From: Pontixanthobacter aquaemixtae
Lineage (GTDB): Bacteria > Pseudomonadota > Alphaproteobacteria > Sphingomonadales > Sphingomonadaceae
Direction: 5' to 3'
DNA length: 64,000 nt
Assembly: GCF_009827395.1 (NCBI RefSeq)
Contig: NZ_WTYX01000001.1
Coordinates: forward strand, 646,001-710,000
A program made the translations under genes and the position numbers. Numbering within the stretch: position 1 is the stretch's first letter; the number at the start of each line of letters is the position of its first letter. The notes beneath the pieces are model-generated. The model saw nothing but the letters and a program-made list of their open reading frames with translations. It was not told the origin of the DNA and searched no databases. Below are positions 1 through 9,341 of the stretch, one piece after another.

Positions 1-1578
1 AAAGGCATGCAGCCGATGAGCGCCGAGGCGACCGTGGTTCGCAACTATCTCGACATTCTGTTGGGTTTGCCTTGGGGCAAGAAAAGCAAGCTCAAGAAGG
101 ATCTCGGTAAAGCGCAGGAAATCCTCGATGCGGACCATTACGCGCTTGAAAAGGTCAAGGACCGGATCATCGAATATCTCGCGGTGCAGGCCCGCACCAA
201 CAAGCTGAAAGGCCCGATCCTGTGCCTTGTTGGCCCTCCGGGCGTCGGTAAGACCAGCCTCGGCAAGAGCATCGCGCGTGCAACCGGCCGGGAATTTGTC
301 CGGCAATCGCTGGGCGGTGTACGCGATGAAGCGGAAATTCGCGGTCACCGGCGAACATATATTGGCTCCCTGCCGGGCAAGATCGTGACAAACCTAAAAA
401 AGGCTGGCACGAGCAATCCGCTGTTCTTGCTCGACGAGATTGACAAGCTGGGTCAGGATTTCCGCGGAGATCCGGCATCGGCTTTGCTCGAGGTGCTGGA
501 CCCCGAACAGAACAACAAGTTCCAGGACCATTATCTCGAGCTCGATCTCGACCTTTCGGACATCATGTTTGTCACCACGGCGAACACGCTCAATCTGCCG
601 CAACCATTGCTCGACCGAATGGAGATCATTCGCCTCGAAGGTTACACCGAGGATGAAAAGGTCGAGATTGCCCAGCGCCATTTGATCACCAAACAAATCG
701 ATGCGCATGGTTTGAAAGACGGTGAGTTCGAGCTGACCGAAGCCGGCCTTCGCGATCTCATCCGGTTCTACACGCGCGAAGCTGGTGTCCGGACGCTGGA
801 GCGCGAGATTGCCCGTTTGGCGCGCAAGAGCCTGCGCAAGATTCTCGAAGGCGAAGTTACCAGCGTTGTCGTGACCCCCGACAATCTGGGAGACTTTGCG
901 GGTGTGCGCAAATTCAAGCACGGCATGTCTGATGAGGAGGCGCAAGTCGGCGCCGTTACCGGACTGGCCTGGACCGAAGTCGGCGGCGAATTGCTGACGA
1001 TCGAGAGCGTGACCACACCCGGCAAAGGTGAAGTCAAAACCACCGGCAAGCTGGGCGAAGTGATGAACGAGTCCATCTCTGCCGCCTTCAGTTTTGTGAA
1101 AGCGAGGGCGCCCGCTTACGGCATCAAGCCATCGATCTTCCAGCGCAAGAATATCCATATCCACTTGCCCGAAGGCGCGGTGCCCAAAGATGGTCCGAGC
1201 GCCGGAATCGGGATGGTCACGTCAATCGTTTCGACGCTGTCAGGCATCGCGGTTCGTCCCGATGTTGCGATGACCGGCGAAGTGACTTTGCGCGGACGGG
1301 TCTTGCCGATTGGCGGTTTGAAAGAGAAATTGCTGGCGGCGCTGCGGGGCGGAATCAAAACGGTTCTGATCCCGGAAGACAATGTCAAAGACCTCACCGA
1401 AATTCCGGAAAACGTCAAAGAGGGGCTGGAGATTATTCCGGTCGGGCATGTCGATCAGGTTCTCGAAACGGCGCTGGTTGCTGAACTGACACCTATCGAA
1501 TGGACAGAGGCAGATGATCTGGCGAGCCAGCCAGCCGCTGCTGCATCAGGCGAAACCGTTTCCCGTACCGCGCATTAA
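1..1578 (+). CDS. lon: ATP-dependent Lon protease, 3' part (5' end outside window)
   Basis: Lon is a cytosolic AAA+ serine protease that unfolds and degrades damaged and regulatory proteins. The reading frame is open from base 1, and about 525 codons are present of roughly 800 in the family, so the N-terminal substrate-binding domain and the start lie upstream. Counting from the methionine at base 7, the Walker A motif GPPGVGKT is at residues 76-83 and Walker B LFLLDE at 139-144. The C-terminal protease domain carries the catalytic Ser398 in GPSAG and Lys441 in GGLKEK, 43 residues apart as in E. coli Lon. The hupB gene downstream is the usual partner of lon. The fragment looks intact and functional. 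Confidence 0.97.
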   Translation, partial: KGMQPMSAEATVVRNYLDILLGLPWGKKSKLKKDLGKAQEILDADHYALEKVKDRIIEYLAVQARTNKLKGPILCLVGPPGVGKTSLGKSIARATGREFVRQSLGGVRDEAEIRGHRRTYIGSLPGKIVTNLKKAGTSNPLFLLDEIDKLGQDFRGDPASALLEVLDPEQNNKFQDHYLELDLDLSDIMFVTTANTLNLPQPLLDRMEIIRLEGYTEDEKVEIAQRHLITKQIDAHGLKDGEFELTEAGLRDLIRFYTREAGVRTLEREIARLARKSLRKILEGEVTSVVVTPDNLGDFAGVRKFKHGMSDEEAQVGAVTGLAWTEVGGELLTIESVTTPGKGEVKTTGKLGEVMNESISAAFSFVKARAPAYGIKPSIFQRKNIHIHLPEGAVPKDGPSAGIGMVTSIVSTLSGIAVRPDVAMTGEVTLRGRVLPIGGLKEKLLAALRGGIKTVLIPEDNVKDLTEIPENVKEGLEIIPVGHVDQVLETALVAELTPIEWTEADDLASQPAAAASGETVSRTAH

Positions 1579-1716
1579 ATTGTGCAGCGCAGCGACTCGG
1601 GGCTTGGCCTTTTGGCCAGCCCCGGCGCAAAGCGGGGCGATCGCTTGTTGGACCTTCGATTTGCCGCAAATAATCCGCTTTTGAATGGATTCTCGGCAAT
1701 CTGGTGCGGATTGCCT

Positions 1717-1745
1717 TTGACAGCAGCACCAAAAATCCCTTCTAT
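1717..1745 (+). promoter_or_regulatory. Putative sigma70-type promoter of hupB in the lon-hupB gap
   Basis: The 231-base gap between lon and hupB holds a perfect -35 box TTGACA at 1717-1722. A weak -10 candidate TTCTAT follows 17 bases later at 1740-1745, about 65 bases before the hupB start. A GC-rich hairpin at 1599-1623 (stem GGGGCTTGGCC with one bulge) sits just after the lon stop; it has no T-tract, so it is only a possible 3' end of the lon message. The promoter rests on matching the consensus alone. Confidence 0.4.
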
Positions 1746-1809
1746 CCCCGCCATTCGCGAAGACGATTCATGATCTTCGCCGCACCAGACTTTTTGGGGG
1801 TTTCACAGA

Positions 1810-2082
1810 ATGAACAAGCACGAACTGATCAATGCAGTTTCCGATGTTAGCGGTCTTTCGAAAAGCGACGCAGCAAGCGCGGTCGAAGGCGTTTTCGACA
1901 CTATCGTAAAGGCGCTTTCAAACGGCGACGAAGTTCGCATGGTCGGTTTTGGTACGTTTTCTGTAGCAAAGCGTAAGGCATCCACCGGCCGCAATCCGCG
2001 TACCGGAGAACCAATGACAATCAAGGCTTCTAACCAGCCCAAGTTCAAAGCGGGCAAAGGCTTGAAAGACGCGGTCAACTGA
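1810..2082 (+). CDS. hupB: DNA-binding protein HU
   Basis: A 90-residue HU-family histone-like protein that bends and compacts DNA in the nucleoid as a dimer. The length is exactly that of HU. The N-terminal helices MNKHELINAVSD and the arm motif RNPRTGEPMTI, around residues 60-70, are the family hallmarks. The product is highly basic and has no signal peptide. It follows lon in the same direction with its own likely promoter and is closed by a strong terminator, so it is probably a single-gene unit. IHF subunits are similar, but the length and the arm sequence favour HU. Confidence 0.96.
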   Translation: MNKHELINAVSDVSGLSKSDAASAVEGVFDTIVKALSNGDEVRMVGFGTFSVAKRKASTGRNPRTGEPMTIKASNQPKFKAGKGLKDAVN

Positions 2083-2119
2083 TCGCTGACCCGAAGCGGG
2101 TTTGAACCGACCCGATAGA

Positions 2120-2156
2120 AAAAGCCCCGCTTGCTTTCACCGCAAGCGGGGCTTTT
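2120..2156. terminator. Bidirectional intrinsic terminator between hupB and the convergent lipoprotein gene
   Basis: A perfect 15-bp stem (AAAAGCCCCGCTTGC at 2120-2134, its complement at 2142-2156) with a 7-base loop. The A-run on the left and T-run on the right let it serve both convergent genes. Confidence 0.9.
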
Positions 2157-2196
2157 CTGTGTCTGGAGAAATTTTCCGGTCTGGTACTTGAGCAGA

Positions 2197-3252
2197 CTAT
2201 TGCGCCAGCTTGATCAGGGCAGAGGGCGGGGCACGGTCGATGCTCCCACTGTTGATCTGCCAAACCAATGCTCGGCCGCTCGCCGTGTCGCGATACCCTT
2301 CGTCGGTATTGTTCGCCAAGATTTCGCCATCGGTGGTAATGGTGAAAGTGCCATTGGTGGTTTTGAAGATTTCCGCGAGATCAGGATCGCGCGAATTGCG
2401 GCTTCGTTCCAGACCGGCAATCATAAGCCAGCTCATCGAGCCACCGCCAGCGCCGCCCGGATTGGTGCCCGCACCGAAACCTGGCGCATCGACCCGCACG
2501 GTTTTTGCGTCGCGCCGATAGACATAGAGGAAGGGTTGGCCCGCGCTCATGCCTTCCATCGTCGGAAAGGTGAAATCATGATCGATCCGACTGGCGATCG
2601 AAAAATCAACTTTGAACAACCCTTCGCCAAGATACTCGACGCTGTTCCAGCCATGCTGGCGTTCCAGCCGTTCGGCGATTAGCTGGCCGGCATCAGGATC
2701 ATTGGGGTCGATCCCGCCGAATACGGCCTGCATCTGTTTGGCTTCGCGGCTCCTGCGTTCGCGGCTGCGGGCCTGCCGCTCTTCAAACTGCTTACGCCTT
2801 TCGGCCAGTTCCTCTTCGCTACACTCGCGGGCGGCACTTGCCGAAACGGGGCGGGTGGGAACCAAGACGACCGGCGGTGGCGGAGAAGAATCCTTTGCTT
2901 CCTCCGCAGCTACTTCGACCGCGACTTCAGCTGCTTCTTCGGCAGGGCTTTCCTCCATGGCTTCGGCAACAGCTTCCGCTGCCGGATCGGCAGTCGTCGG
3001 CTCGTCGCCCCAGCAGGTTTGCGAATCCGGATTCCAAACTGAAGTGCTGTTGCCACCTCTGGACATCTCCATCAGCTGCGTCATGCCGAGAAGCCGGATC
3101 TCGCCATCATAGGAGTAGGTGAAAGACCCGTCGGACCGCAGATCAAGCTTGGCGTCAAACTTGCCGGGAATCATGAAGCAGCTTGTCAGCAGTAGAGAGC
3201 CCAATGCTGCCATGAAAGCGGCGGCTGTGCGCCGGGTGAGCGGGAGGTTCAT
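2197..3252 (-). CDS. Predicted lipoprotein of unknown function
   Basis: A 351-residue protein with a lipoprotein signal peptide: a basic start, a hydrophobic stretch, and the lipobox LLTSC placing the lipidated cysteine at residue 25. It should be anchored in the membrane facing the periplasm. The middle (about residues 90-170) is rich in Ala and Glu, then Arg and Glu (an RKQFEERQARSRERR-type segment), and is probably helical or coiled coil. The C-terminal half looks globular and ends near conserved-looking Trp and Gly residues. A GAAGG ribosome site precedes the ATG. It is 21 bases downstream of rlmB and probably cotranscribed with it. I recognise no enzymatic motif and assign no function. 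Confidence 0.8.
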   Translation of the reverse strand: MNLPLTRRTAAAFMAALGSLLLTSCFMIPGKFDAKLDLRSDGSFTYSYDGEIRLLGMTQLMEMSRGGNSTSVWNPDSQTCWGDEPTTADPAAEAVAEAMEESPAEEAAEVAVEVAAEEAKDSSPPPPVVLVPTRPVSASAARECSEEELAERRKQFEERQARSRERRSREAKQMQAVFGGIDPNDPDAGQLIAERLERQHGWNSVEYLGEGLFKVDFSIASRIDHDFTFPTMEGMSAGQPFLYVYRRDAKTVRVDAPGFGAGTNPGGAGGGSMSWLMIAGLERSRNSRDPDLAEIFKTTNGTFTITTDGEILANNTDEGYRDTASGRALVWQINSGSIDRAPPSALIKLAQ

Positions 3253-3273
3253 AGGGCTTCCTTCGTTCAGGAC

Positions 3274-4068
3274 TTAACTGCTGCGCGTGGCGATAGCATA
3301 GAGCGCGATAGCTGTCGCATTGGAGACATTCAGGCTTTCGATAGAGCTGCTGATCGGCAATTTGGCCAATGCATCGCAATGGCCCGCAATATTGTGGCGC
3401 ATGCCATCGCCTTCTGCCCCCATCACCAGCGCAACCGGCGTATCGGGCATCGCCTCTGCCAATGTTGCGTCCGCTTCGCCCGCCATGCCGATCCGCCAAT
3501 ATCCGGCCTCTGCAATCTGTTCTAGCGCGCGCGCCAGATTGACGACGCGAACCCACGCGACCGTTTCCAGCGCGCCCGAAGCGGATTTGGCAACCACGCC
3601 CGATTCTGGCGGAGCATGCCGGTCCTGTGTGACAATCGCTGCTGCGTCAAATGCGGCGGCGGATCTCAAAATTGCGCCGACATTGTGCGGGTCGGTAACC
3701 TGGTCGAGCACGACAACGGGTCTGCCATCGGCAATCACCAACACGTCTTCCAGATGGACATCTTCCAACGGCGCGCATTCGAGGACCAGCCCTTGATGCG
3801 GCGTATCTTTGGTTACGAGGCGCGCCAAATCGGGTGCCTGTGCGTATTCCACCGGAAAGTTATCGGGCAATTCGCCATCGAGCGAATCTATCCCCTCGCG
3901 GGTTGCCCACAATTTGTGATGCTTGCGTTCGGGATTTTTCAGCGCGGCCTCGACCGCGTGCTTGCCCCAGAAGCGCACTTGTCCGCTGCTGGCACGCCCG
4001 CTGCCGCGTCCGCCCTGCATCCGGCCAGCACGGCCTCTCAATGCGCGTTTTCCGCCGCCTTTGGCCAT
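3274..4068 (-). CDS. rlmB: 23S rRNA 2'-O-methyltransferase, RlmB/TrmH (SpoU) family
   Basis: A SpoU-class knotted methyltransferase of 264 residues, expected to methylate the ribose of a 23S rRNA guanosine (G2251 in E. coli) using S-adenosylmethionine. The three SPOUT motifs are present: DPHNVGAILRSA (motif 1), VMGAEGDGM (motif 2) and SLNVSNATAIALY (motif 3, which forms the cofactor-binding knot). The first 30 residues are a basic Gly/Arg-rich tail, typical of alphaproteobacterial members. The ATG is preceded by AGGGAAG. Other TrmH-family targets cannot be excluded from sequence alone. Confidence 0.88.
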   Translation of the reverse strand: MAKGGGKRALRGRAGRMQGGRGSGRASSGQVRFWGKHAVEAALKNPERKHHKLWATREGIDSLDGELPDNFPVEYAQAPDLARLVTKDTPHQGLVLECAPLEDVHLEDVLVIADGRPVVVLDQVTDPHNVGAILRSAAAFDAAAIVTQDRHAPPESGVVAKSASGALETVAWVRVVNLARALEQIAEAGYWRIGMAGEADATLAEAMPDTPVALVMGAEGDGMRHNIAGHCDALAKLPISSSIESLNVSNATAIALYAIATRSS

Positions 4069-4244
4069 TATACTTCCCTAAACAGATAACCGGATTGCTC
4101 GCCGGATTATAATTGATTTCGGCGCCATGCCAGCAGGCCCATTGACAGGCAAGCGCAGCTTCGCCATTGGGGCGCCTCTCGGCAGGTAACGCATGCGATT
4201 GCGACAACCAGCACGGCGGGAATTCTCGCCCAAGGCAAGCCAGT

Positions 4245-4330
4245 GGACAGGTGGCCGAGTGGTTAAAGGCAGCAGACTGTAAATCTGCCCGCGCAAGCGT
4301 ACATAGGTTCGAATCCTATCCTGTCCACCA
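4245..4330 (+). tRNA. tRNA-Tyr (anticodon GTA)
   Basis: An 86-base class II tRNA. The acceptor stem GGACAGG (4245-4251) pairs perfectly with CCTGTCC (4320-4326), followed by discriminator A and an encoded CCA (4328-4330). The anticodon stem GCAGA/TCTGC encloses the loop with GTA at 4279-4281. The long variable arm fits tRNA-Tyr. Confidence 0.97.
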
Positions 4331-4678
4331 CTTGCCCTAAGCCTTTCCAATAGTGCGGTATTGCCATAGTCGGCAAAGACGAACATGAAGAGAATTTGCG
4401 CAAGCTCGCGTCTGCCGGTGGTGACTAACCGCTGAAACGGTCCGCCACTTTTCCAGATTCCTTGTGCCGCTCTGACGGTTTGCTCCACGATGCCGTCTCG
4501 CCACACTGATGCAAATTGGCCACTAGGTTGCAATGTTGCGCAAAGAATTGGCGGGATTGCGTTGTATGTCGCAACTCGGTCGTGCAATTATCTGAAATTA
4601 CATTGAGCGTCGGCTCAGTGTGACAGAATTTTACGTGAAAAGTGCCCAAAATAGGGTGCGCTATAAAAAGGGAATGGG
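4331..4678. promoter_or_regulatory. 348-base gap upstream of the TonB-dependent receptor
   Basis: No convincing gene is visible. The right half becomes AT-rich near the receptor start. It contains a small inverted repeat TGAGC-GTCG-GCTCA (4604-4617), about 60 bases before the ATG, which could be an operator. A clear ribosome site GGGAATGGG precedes the ATG. No Fur-box-like sequence or riboswitch fold is evident by eye. Confidence 0.35.
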
Positions 4679-7228
4679 ATGAGAAAAGCTCTTCTGAGTT
4701 CGACGGCGTTCGTGATGGCAATGGGCATGGCAGGAACCGCCCAAGCACAGGAAAACACGGACGACACTGAAGTAAATGATGATGATATCATCATCGTGAC
4801 CGCAACCCGCCGGGCACAGGATGTTCAAGACATTCCTATTGCTGTTACCGCGGTCAGCCCGGTCCAGCTTGAACGCCAGGGCGTGGTCAACGTTCAGGAA
4901 ATCACCCAGGTCTCACCAAGTTTTTCGACTTCGAACGCCCAGACTTCATCCGGCTCGGTCGTGCTGCGTATCCGCGGTGTCGGTACAACATCGAACAATG
5001 TCGGCTTTGAAAGCGCTGTCGGTATCTTCATCGACGGTGCATACCAATCGCGCCCCGGTGTCGCTCTTTCCGAATTTGTCGATGTAGAGCGTGTCGAGGT
5101 TCTTCGCGGCCCGCAAGGTACTTTGTTCGGCCGGAACACATCTGCTGGCGCGCTGAACATCACCAACAAGCGACCCGATCTTTCCGAATTTGGCGGTTTC
5201 GTCAACGGCACCTATGGCAACCGCGATCTGTTCAGCGTTCAAGGCGCAGTAAACGTCCCACTTGTTCAGGACACCGTTGCGATGCGCCTGACTGGCGCTT
5301 ATCGCCAGCGTGACGGCTTTGTTAAAGTCATCGATGCTGCAGGCAATCGTTTGGGTGAAACCAACGGTGCAGATCAGTATCTGATCCGCGGCCAGATTGG
5401 CTGGGAAACCGACAGCGGCATCAAGGGCCGCGTGATCGCTGATTATGCTCAGAGCGATGCACCATTTGGTGCTGCGGTCGAAGTGCTGCAGTCACCGGTT
5501 GAAACGGCTGGTCTGTTCGGCCTGGTTGGCTTGGGCGCGACCGGCGGCATGGCTGTACCGGGCACCACAACGAACCGCTTCGATCAGTCTGCTGCAGAAG
5601 CGTCGGTCGACAATCTGACGTCGACCGCCAATTTCGTACCGAGCACCCATTCGGATCAATGGGGTCTGACAGGTGAAATCGAGATTCCGATCGGTGACAG
5701 TGCAGACCTGATCTATATCGGGTCCTACCGTGAATATAGCTCGGAAGAATCTTACGATTCAGACTTCTCCGGCATTGACGTGTTCAATGTCCTTCCGGGT
5801 GGCGGCACCGACATTGAGACAATGACTCACGAGCTTCGCGTTCAGGGCGAAGCTTTCGATGGCGCTCTGGATTGGTTGATCGGTGGTTATTATTCGACCG
5901 AAGACATTAATCAGCAGGTCAATTTCGGGCTTGGCGAAGATTATGGTGAACTGATCGGTGCACTGTTCTTCGCACCAACTGGCGGCGCCTTTGGTGCGAA
6001 CCCGCTGACCTTCCTAACGGACAGCAACTTCTTCCCGAACTCGCCGCTGAACGTTCCAGGCGGGATTGATCCTGCGGGGACGCTGAACACCAATCTGTAT
6101 ACTCAGAACAGCAAAAGCTGGTCGATCTTTACGCACAACACCTTCAACATCACCGACAGGTTCAGTGCGACGATTGGTCTTCGCTATTCGGATGAAACCA
6201 AGGACGGTTCTTTCGCGCAGGGCGCAAATAACAATGCGCTGTGTCCGGCCATTTTGGGGACAATCGCTGCGGGCAACGTTCCTGCACCGCTGATCAACAA
6301 TGTGTTCGGTACAGGTTGTTTTGCCTTTACCGCGCCAGCCGATCTTCCGGCGGCAGCAGTATTCCCGCTGCCACGATCTTTCAGCGATACGTTTGACGAT
6401 AACGAGCTGATCTACACCGGTAAGCTTAGCTATGCATTTGCCGCTCCGGTAAATATCTATGCAAGCTTCACCCACGGTTACAAATCAGGTGGTTTCAACC
6501 TCGATTCAACTGGTGCAGCCGGTGGTGCGGACCCGCGCTTCCTGTCTGAAACGGTGGATGCCTATGAAATCGGTGTGAAAGCCAAGCTGATCGACAATGC
6601 TGTAACATTGAATGTTGCTGCCTTCCGCGAGGAATTCCAGAACTTCCAGGTTCTCGAATTCACCGGTGCTCAGTTCACCACATTCAACGTTCCAAAAGCG
6701 AATTCGACCGGCCTTGAGATCGAGACTGTCATTCGTCCTAGCGACAACCTGACCGTCAATGGCGGCGTGACTTACACCAAGGCACGCTATCCGCTCGATT
6801 GTGCTGGTACGCAAACTGCCCCGAACGTTCTGGCGCTATGCGGCAACTCGCTGACCAACGCGCCAGAAATTGTGGCGATTATGGGCGCATCTTACGAGAA
6901 GGATCTGGGCAATTACCTTGATTTCTTCATCAACGGGCAAATCCGTTTCGAAGATGATCGTCGCACGTCGACACAGGCGTTTGATCCATCGGATCTTACC
7001 AACCCAGTGCTTGTTCCTTTCGATATTCAGGACAGCAATACCAAGATCAACCTTCGCGCCGGTATCGGTGCGCAGGATGATAGCTGGGCGATCGAGGTCT
7101 TCGGCACCAACATCACCAACCAGGTCACACGCGGTGTTACATTCAACACCGTGCTGCGGTCCGGTTCGCGTTCGGCCTTCCCGCAAGAGCCACGCAGCTA
7201 TGGTGTGACGCTTCGCACCAAATTCTAA
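4679..7228 (+). CDS. TonB-dependent outer-membrane receptor
   Basis: An 849-residue outer-membrane active transporter, powered by TonB-ExbBD, that imports an unidentified large substrate (iron chelate, vitamin, sugar or lipid). The signal peptide ends around AQA at residues 21-23. A TonB box-like IIIVTATR lies at 37-44, followed by the plug domain (about 50-165, with VEVLRGPQGTLFGRN) and a 22-strand barrel ending in an aromatic residue (LRTKF) as needed for BAM-dependent insertion. Cysteine pairs in the distal loops suggest extracellular disulfides. No transport partner or regulator is adjacent, so the substrate cannot be guessed. It is flanked by its own regulatory gap and a terminator, so it is probably monocistronic. 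Confidence 0.95.
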   Translation: MRKALLSSTAFVMAMGMAGTAQAQENTDDTEVNDDDIIIVTATRRAQDVQDIPIAVTAVSPVQLERQGVVNVQEITQVSPSFSTSNAQTSSGSVVLRIRGVGTTSNNVGFESAVGIFIDGAYQSRPGVALSEFVDVERVEVLRGPQGTLFGRNTSAGALNITNKRPDLSEFGGFVNGTYGNRDLFSVQGAVNVPLVQDTVAMRLTGAYRQRDGFVKVIDAAGNRLGETNGADQYLIRGQIGWETDSGIKGRVIADYAQSDAPFGAAVEVLQSPVETAGLFGLVGLGATGGMAVPGTTTNRFDQSAAEASVDNLTSTANFVPSTHSDQWGLTGEIEIPIGDSADLIYIGSYREYSSEESYDSDFSGIDVFNVLPGGGTDIETMTHELRVQGEAFDGALDWLIGGYYSTEDINQQVNFGLGEDYGELIGALFFAPTGGAFGANPLTFLTDSNFFPNSPLNVPGGIDPAGTLNTNLYTQNSKSWSIFTHNTFNITDRFSATIGLRYSDETKDGSFAQGANNNALCPAILGTIAAGNVPAPLINNVFGTGCFAFTAPADLPAAAVFPLPRSFSDTFDDNELIYTGKLSYAFAAPVNIYASFTHGYKSGGFNLDSTGAAGGADPRFLSETVDAYEIGVKAKLIDNAVTLNVAAFREEFQNFQVLEFTGAQFTTFNVPKANSTGLEIETVIRPSDNLTVNGGVTYTKARYPLDCAGTQTAPNVLALCGNSLTNAPEIVAIMGASYEKDLGNYLDFFINGQIRFEDDRRTSTQAFDPSDLTNPVLVPFDIQDSNTKINLRAGIGAQDDSWAIEVFGTNITNQVTRGVTFNTVLRSGSRSAFPQEPRSYGVTLRTKF

Positions 7229-7251
7229 TCGACTTGCTCGACGAATACCGG

Positions 7252-7290
7252 AAGGGCCGCTTGCATCGCGCAGGCGGCCCTTTCATTTTG
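7252..7290 (+). terminator. Intrinsic terminator after the TonB-dependent receptor
   Basis: A 9-bp stem AAGGGCCGC (7252-7260)/GCGGCCCTT (7274-7282) is followed by a T-rich stretch (TTTCATTTTG), about 25 bases after the receptor stop codon. Confidence 0.8.
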
Positions 7291-7339
7291 TGTATGTTGA
7301 ATCTTGCCGCAATGCGCGCCGAAGTTTAGTCAGGCGGGC

Positions 7340-8470
7340 ATGAATGCATCCAATCACCCCGTAATCTCTTCCACCGGGCTGTTCACGCCTGCGGAGAGTA
7401 TTTCCAACGAAGAGCTGGTCAAAAGCTTCAACGCCTATGTCGCCAAATTCAATGCCGATAACGCTGCCGCAATCGAATCCGGCGAAGTAGAGCGTCTGGA
7501 GCCAAGTTCGGTCGAATTTATCGAAAAGGCCAGCGGCATTAAAGCGCGCCATGTTATGGCCAAGGCGCCTGTGCTCGACATTGAAACCATGGCCCCGCGC
7601 TGGCCCGAACGCAGCAATGAAGAGCTGTCCATGATGGCGGAAATTGGCGTTGCGGCGGCAAAGCAGGCGCTCGATCGTGCAGGGCGCGATGTAAAGGATG
7701 TCGATGCGGTATTGTGCGCGGCCTCCAATATGGAGCGCGGCTATCCCGCTATGGCGATTGAAATCCAGCAAGCGCTGGGTATCGATGGTTTCGGCTTCGA
7801 TATGAATGTCGCGTGTTCCTCTGCAACATTCGGTATCCAAACCGCCGCAGACTATGTCCGCGCGGGCAATGCGCGATCGGTCCTTGTGGTCAGCCCGGAA
7901 ATAACCAGCGGACATCTGAATTGGCGCGACCGCGACAGCCATTTCATCTTTGGCGATGTTGCCACCGCGGTTCTGGTCGAGGATGTATCGATCGCCCCCG
8001 CAGAACATTGGGACATTCTGGGCACAAAGCTCAAAACCGTATTCTCCAACAATATCCGCAACAATTTCGGATTCCTCAACCGCGCCAGCCCCGAAGGAGT
8101 AGGTGCGGCGGACAAGCTGTTTGTGCAGGAAGGGCGCAAGGTCTTCAAAGAGGTTGTACCGATGGTCGCCCAGATGATCGTGGACGAAGCCAAGCGGATC
8201 GAAATTGATCCCACGAAATTGCGGCGGATGTGGCTGCATCAGGCCAATACCGGAATGAACCGGCTGATCGCGCATAAGGTCTTGGGGCACGAGGCGAACG
8301 AAGATGAAAGCCCGACGGTGCTTGATACCTATGGCAACACGTCGAGCGCCGGTTCGATCATAGCATTTCACCGGCACAGCGAAGATTTGAAGCCGGGCGA
8401 TACTGGCCTGATCTGCAGTTTCGGGGCGGGCTATTCCGCCGGAACCGTGTTTGTCAGGAAAGTCGCCTGA
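7340..8470 (+). CDS. Beta-ketoacyl-ACP synthase III-type condensing enzyme
   Basis: A 376-residue thiolase-fold enzyme that condenses an acyl-CoA primer with malonyl-ACP. The Cys-His-Asn triad of the FabH class is complete: Cys159 (NVACSSATFG), His300 (WLHQANTGMN) and Asn333 (TYGNTSSAG). The N-terminal region contains a long helical insertion (about residues 25-60) that housekeeping FabH lacks. From memory, this makes it resemble the Pseudomonas PA3286-type enzymes that divert medium-chain acyl-CoA from beta-oxidation into fatty acid synthesis. That specificity is inference. The start was set at the ATG with AGGCGG before it; another in-frame start lies 36 bases upstream. It lies just before psd-pssA, with a gap of about 120 bases. 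Confidence 0.9.
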   Translation: MNASNHPVISSTGLFTPAESISNEELVKSFNAYVAKFNADNAAAIESGEVERLEPSSVEFIEKASGIKARHVMAKAPVLDIETMAPRWPERSNEELSMMAEIGVAAAKQALDRAGRDVKDVDAVLCAASNMERGYPAMAIEIQQALGIDGFGFDMNVACSSATFGIQTAADYVRAGNARSVLVVSPEITSGHLNWRDRDSHFIFGDVATAVLVEDVSIAPAEHWDILGTKLKTVFSNNIRNNFGFLNRASPEGVGAADKLFVQEGRKVFKEVVPMVAQMIVDEAKRIEIDPTKLRRMWLHQANTGMNRLIAHKVLGHEANEDESPTVLDTYGNTSSAGSIIAFHRHSEDLKPGDTGLICSFGAGYSAGTVFVRKVA

Positions 8471-8570
8471 GAGGTTTGCCCCTTACATCGTTGAAAATGC
8501 TCGCCTTCATTTGCGTTGGTTAACAGGTGGTGCGGCGAATGGCTTGGGGTCTCTTGTTCCCTCCACGCCA

Positions 8571-8585
8571 AAACACTAGGTGTTT
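8571..8585. promoter_or_regulatory. Perfect short palindrome at the psd start
   Basis: AAACAC-TAG-GTGTTT (6-bp arms) ends three bases before the psd ATG, where a ribosome site should be. It could be a repressor operator or an initiation-region hairpin. No Shine-Dalgarno sequence is otherwise visible for psd. Confidence 0.35.
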
Positions 8586-8588
8586 GTG

Positions 8589-9341
8589 ATGGCAGGTGAG
8601 ATTTTCGACAACAAAGGCAGCGGGGAAGCTGACTGGCAATGGCCGTCAATCCATCCTGAAGGTAGAAAGTTTGGCGTGATCGCTGCTGGCATCGCGCTGG
8701 TCACGATATTCCTGCTTGATCTTGAGCTGATAGGTTGGCCGCTTCTGGCTTTCGCAGGCGGGATTTTTGCGTTCTTCCGCGATCCGGACAGAGTCGTACC
8801 GCAAGATCCCCATGCGATCATTGCACCTGCAGATGGCATGGTTTCGCTCATTTCTGTCGTCGAACCGCCTGCCGAGCTGGTTGGCGATGACGGCAGCGGC
8901 CAGATCGGTCTGCCTCCAGGTCCAGTCACCCGGATTTCGATTTTTTTGAGCGTGTTTGACGTTCATATCAACCGCACACCGATCGGCGGCACAGTCAAAC
9001 GCCTCATCTATATGCCCGGCAAATTCATGAGCGCGGAACTTGATAAGGCGAGCGAGGAGAATGAGCGGCAGCACATTCTGGTCGAGCGAAGCGATGGCGT
9101 GATGATCGGGTTTACGCAAATCGCCGGAATGATAGCGCGCCGGATTATTCCGTTCGTAAAGCCGGGCGATATGATTGCCGCGGGGCAGAGGGTCGGCCTG
9201 ATCCGTTTCGGAAGCCGCGTTGATGTCTATTTGCCCGCTGGAACCGAACCGAAAGTTCTGCTTGGCCAAAAGACTGTCGCTGGGGAAACGATTTTGGCAG
9301 AGTTGGGCGATCAAAAGCTGCTCGAAGGTATTTCACAATGA
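8589..9341 (+). CDS. psd: Phosphatidylserine decarboxylase proenzyme
   Basis: Converts phosphatidylserine to phosphatidylethanolamine at the inner membrane. At 250 residues it belongs to the shorter (type II) alphaproteobacterial form. It has hydrophobic N-terminal segments (about 28-62), the conserved FFRDPDR and APADG motifs, DVHINR around residue 126, and the self-cleavage site Gly208-Ser209 (FGSR), where the pyruvoyl cofactor forms from Ser209. The stop codon overlaps the pssA start (ATGA), so the two enzymes of the pathway are translationally coupled. A GTG nine bases upstream is an alternative start. Confidence 0.95.
   Translation: MAGEIFDNKGSGEADWQWPSIHPEGRKFGVIAAGIALVTIFLLDLELIGWPLLAFAGGIFAFFRDPDRVVPQDPHAIIAPADGMVSLISVVEPPAELVGDDGSGQIGLPPGPVTRISIFLSVFDVHINRTPIGGTVKRLIYMPGKFMSAELDKASEENERQHILVERSDGVMIGFTQIAGMIARRIIPFVKPGDMIAAGQRVGLIRFGSRVDVYLPAGTEPKVLLGQKTVAGETILAELGDQKLLEGISQ

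Noticed and set aside
7283-8377. A 364-codon minus-strand frame across the KAS III gene
   Set aside because: The plus-strand gene has a full catalytic triad; the minus frame has no recognisable content.
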